A stretch of DNA of 64,000 bases from positions 23,709,760 to 23,773,759 of the forward strand of contig OY986973.1 of NCBI GenBank assembly GCA_963920575.1, written 5' to 3'. Positions 62,789 through 64,000 of the stretch are shown piece after piece (the first letter of the stretch is position 1; the number at the start of each line of letters is the position of its first letter). The translations under genes were made by a program, and so were the position numbers. This stretch comes from Narthecium ossifragum. Lineage: Eukaryota > Streptophyta > Magnoliopsida > Dioscoreales > Nartheciaceae. The notes below the pieces were generated by a model. It searched no databases, had not been told where the DNA came from, and saw nothing but the letters and a program-made list of their open reading frames with translations.

Positions 62789-63487
62789 TTATCTAACTAG
62801 TTTTCTCAAAACTTCCTCGGCGCGCTGCTCCATCTTTGGAATAGCCCACTCGTGCTGGATGATGTCGAGACTATCCTTCTCAGCAGTTAAGCTCTGTAAG
62901 AGAAACACAGTTATAATCAAAAAAGAACACTAAACTTTGTGCAAGCAAGTGGGTATGGGAGAATTATCAAACGAACCATTTGCTTCACATGAAGCATACA
63001 TAACTGAGTGCAAAATGTAGAACCATTGCGTGGGTTTAAAAGTGTTATTATAACTGACCTTTGTTGGATCAACACCAAATCCACCCATTTGCATCATACG
63101 CTGCGTGTCATCAGTAGCTGAAGACACAAACTATGCATCAGCATTTAAAGCATCAAAGCCATTTTGTTAGAATCTGTTACTCTAAGCCTAACAACATTAT
63201 AGTAGGTTAAAACTTAACACTGACCGTTTTCTTCTCCTAGAATGAGGCTAAACAGGCCCCTCAATCCAAATAGATTCAGAAAGTACCTGATGCAAGTTGC
63301 AGGAAGTTAGTGGGTATGCTTTTATAAACAAAAGAGCCTGAAAATAGTGTACATAAAAAGAAACCCCTTCATGCATAGAAAACATACCAGGAACGGCTGC
63401 TAACATAGCTCACATCAACAGTGCTCAAGTCAATCCCATTCTGTAACATTCCCCTAAACCTTTGAGTCAAGGGAAAGGGAATTTTCG
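62789..63487 (-). CDS. EMC3: ER membrane protein complex subunit 3 (3' part)
   Basis: Four exons, high to low: 63487-63388, 63286-63225, 63117-63059 and 62893-62789, all phases closing. They encode [74 protein letters not shown] and [20 protein letters not shown] to the stop. This is the C-terminal third or more of plant EMC3 (DUF106/YidC-Oxa1-like), a transmembrane insertase core subunit of the ER membrane complex that inserts tail-anchored and multipass proteins. The N-terminal exons lie right of the window; 63488-64000 reads as intron. The last residue is Arg (LRKLVR), a minor change from the usual Ser. Confidence 0.93.
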
Positions 63488-64000
63488 CTGAAAGCAGACA
63501 AGTAGAAATTAGTACACATAGACACAGAATTTTCCCCCAAAAATATTAGTAAAAAAGCACAGTTAGCAGGGAACATCACTGCTACATTTACCCCCAATGC
63601 TGAATGACTATCCCAAAAAATTTGACTATGGCTATGTGGGTACAAACATATGACATTGATATTTCTTATTCAGACAAGGATGAAATTGGGATAAAAATTT
63701 CTAACCCATGAGAACCCGCCGAGTTAGTTGGTTCTCTAAAAAACTGTGAAGCATGGACTCATGAATTTTGGTGGATTAGAAAAACCGGCAGAAACCCATG
63801 CCAAAACTCCCAAGATGGGCTTTTGGACAACCCTTCATAACCCAAGCCCCCAAAACCCATCGTTTTTATAATCCCAAAAGAGCCTAAGGGTTTGCTCGGC
63901 GGCAAGAAAAGCCTCCCAAGATTCATGGAAAGTAAAATAAACTTTCTTAAGAAAGAATTTCGACTTTCTAATATGCTTTTTGGTCGTGTGGAAAAGGAGG

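Noticed and set aside
1..64000. CRISPR arrays, operons, rRNA or tRNA genes
   Set aside because: None seen; the spliceosomal introns and gene content are those of a plant nuclear genome.

Overview
The window is nuclear DNA of a flowering plant. It is AT-rich, its genes are split by many GT-AG introns, and it encodes two plastid proteins (FTSZ1 and FLU) plus plant-type families (IQD, EDM2, plant fimbrin). Low GC in the coding exons argues against a grass. The repeat style would suit a non-grass monocot, but the species cannot be fixed from sequence alone.

Layout. 1-2.1 kb: a GA microsatellite, one weak terminal exon, and an array of short inverted repeats. 2.6-8.1 kb (+): a FYVE zinc-finger protein with eight helical repeats. 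8.8-10.8 kb (-): an IQD calmodulin-binding protein. 10.8-14.3 kb: gene-free DNA with small transposons, including a Tourist-like MITE. 14.4-19.9 kb (+): TAF6. 20.7-24.1 kb (-): FTSZ1. 24.5-28.0 kb (+): FLU, divergent from FTSZ1 with 439 bp between the start codons. 29.1-47.8 kb (-): EDM2, an 18-exon gene whose long introns hold several transposon remnants. 48.5-49.4 kb: a Mutator-like element with 250-bp terminal inverted repeats, next to the EDM2 5' end. 49.4-51.9 kb: three broken gene fragments (ZF-HD, PDX1, LEA2/NHL), two of them interrupted by small transposons. 53.2-59.5 kb (-): fimbrin. 60.3-61.8 kb: a tandem duplication and a long inverted-repeat element. 62.8-63.5 kb (-): the 3' part of EMC3, which runs off the right edge.

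Exon models were built by hand. For every intact gene the exon phases close exactly and the conceptual protein runs without interruption. Predicted lengths are 1150 (FYVE), 384 (IQD), 543 (TAF6), 414 (FTSZ1), 330 (FLU), 1220 (EDM2) and 682 (fimbrin) residues.

The genes are ordinary housekeeping or regulatory plant genes and do not form a pathway. The closest functional pairing is FTSZ1 and FLU, both plastid proteins sharing one divergent intergenic region. The most unusual part is EDM2 and its upstream flank. In Arabidopsis EDM2 controls transposon-associated heterochromatin and transcript processing in genes with transposon-bearing introns, and here the gene itself carries such introns and a long inverted-repeat transposon at its 5' end.
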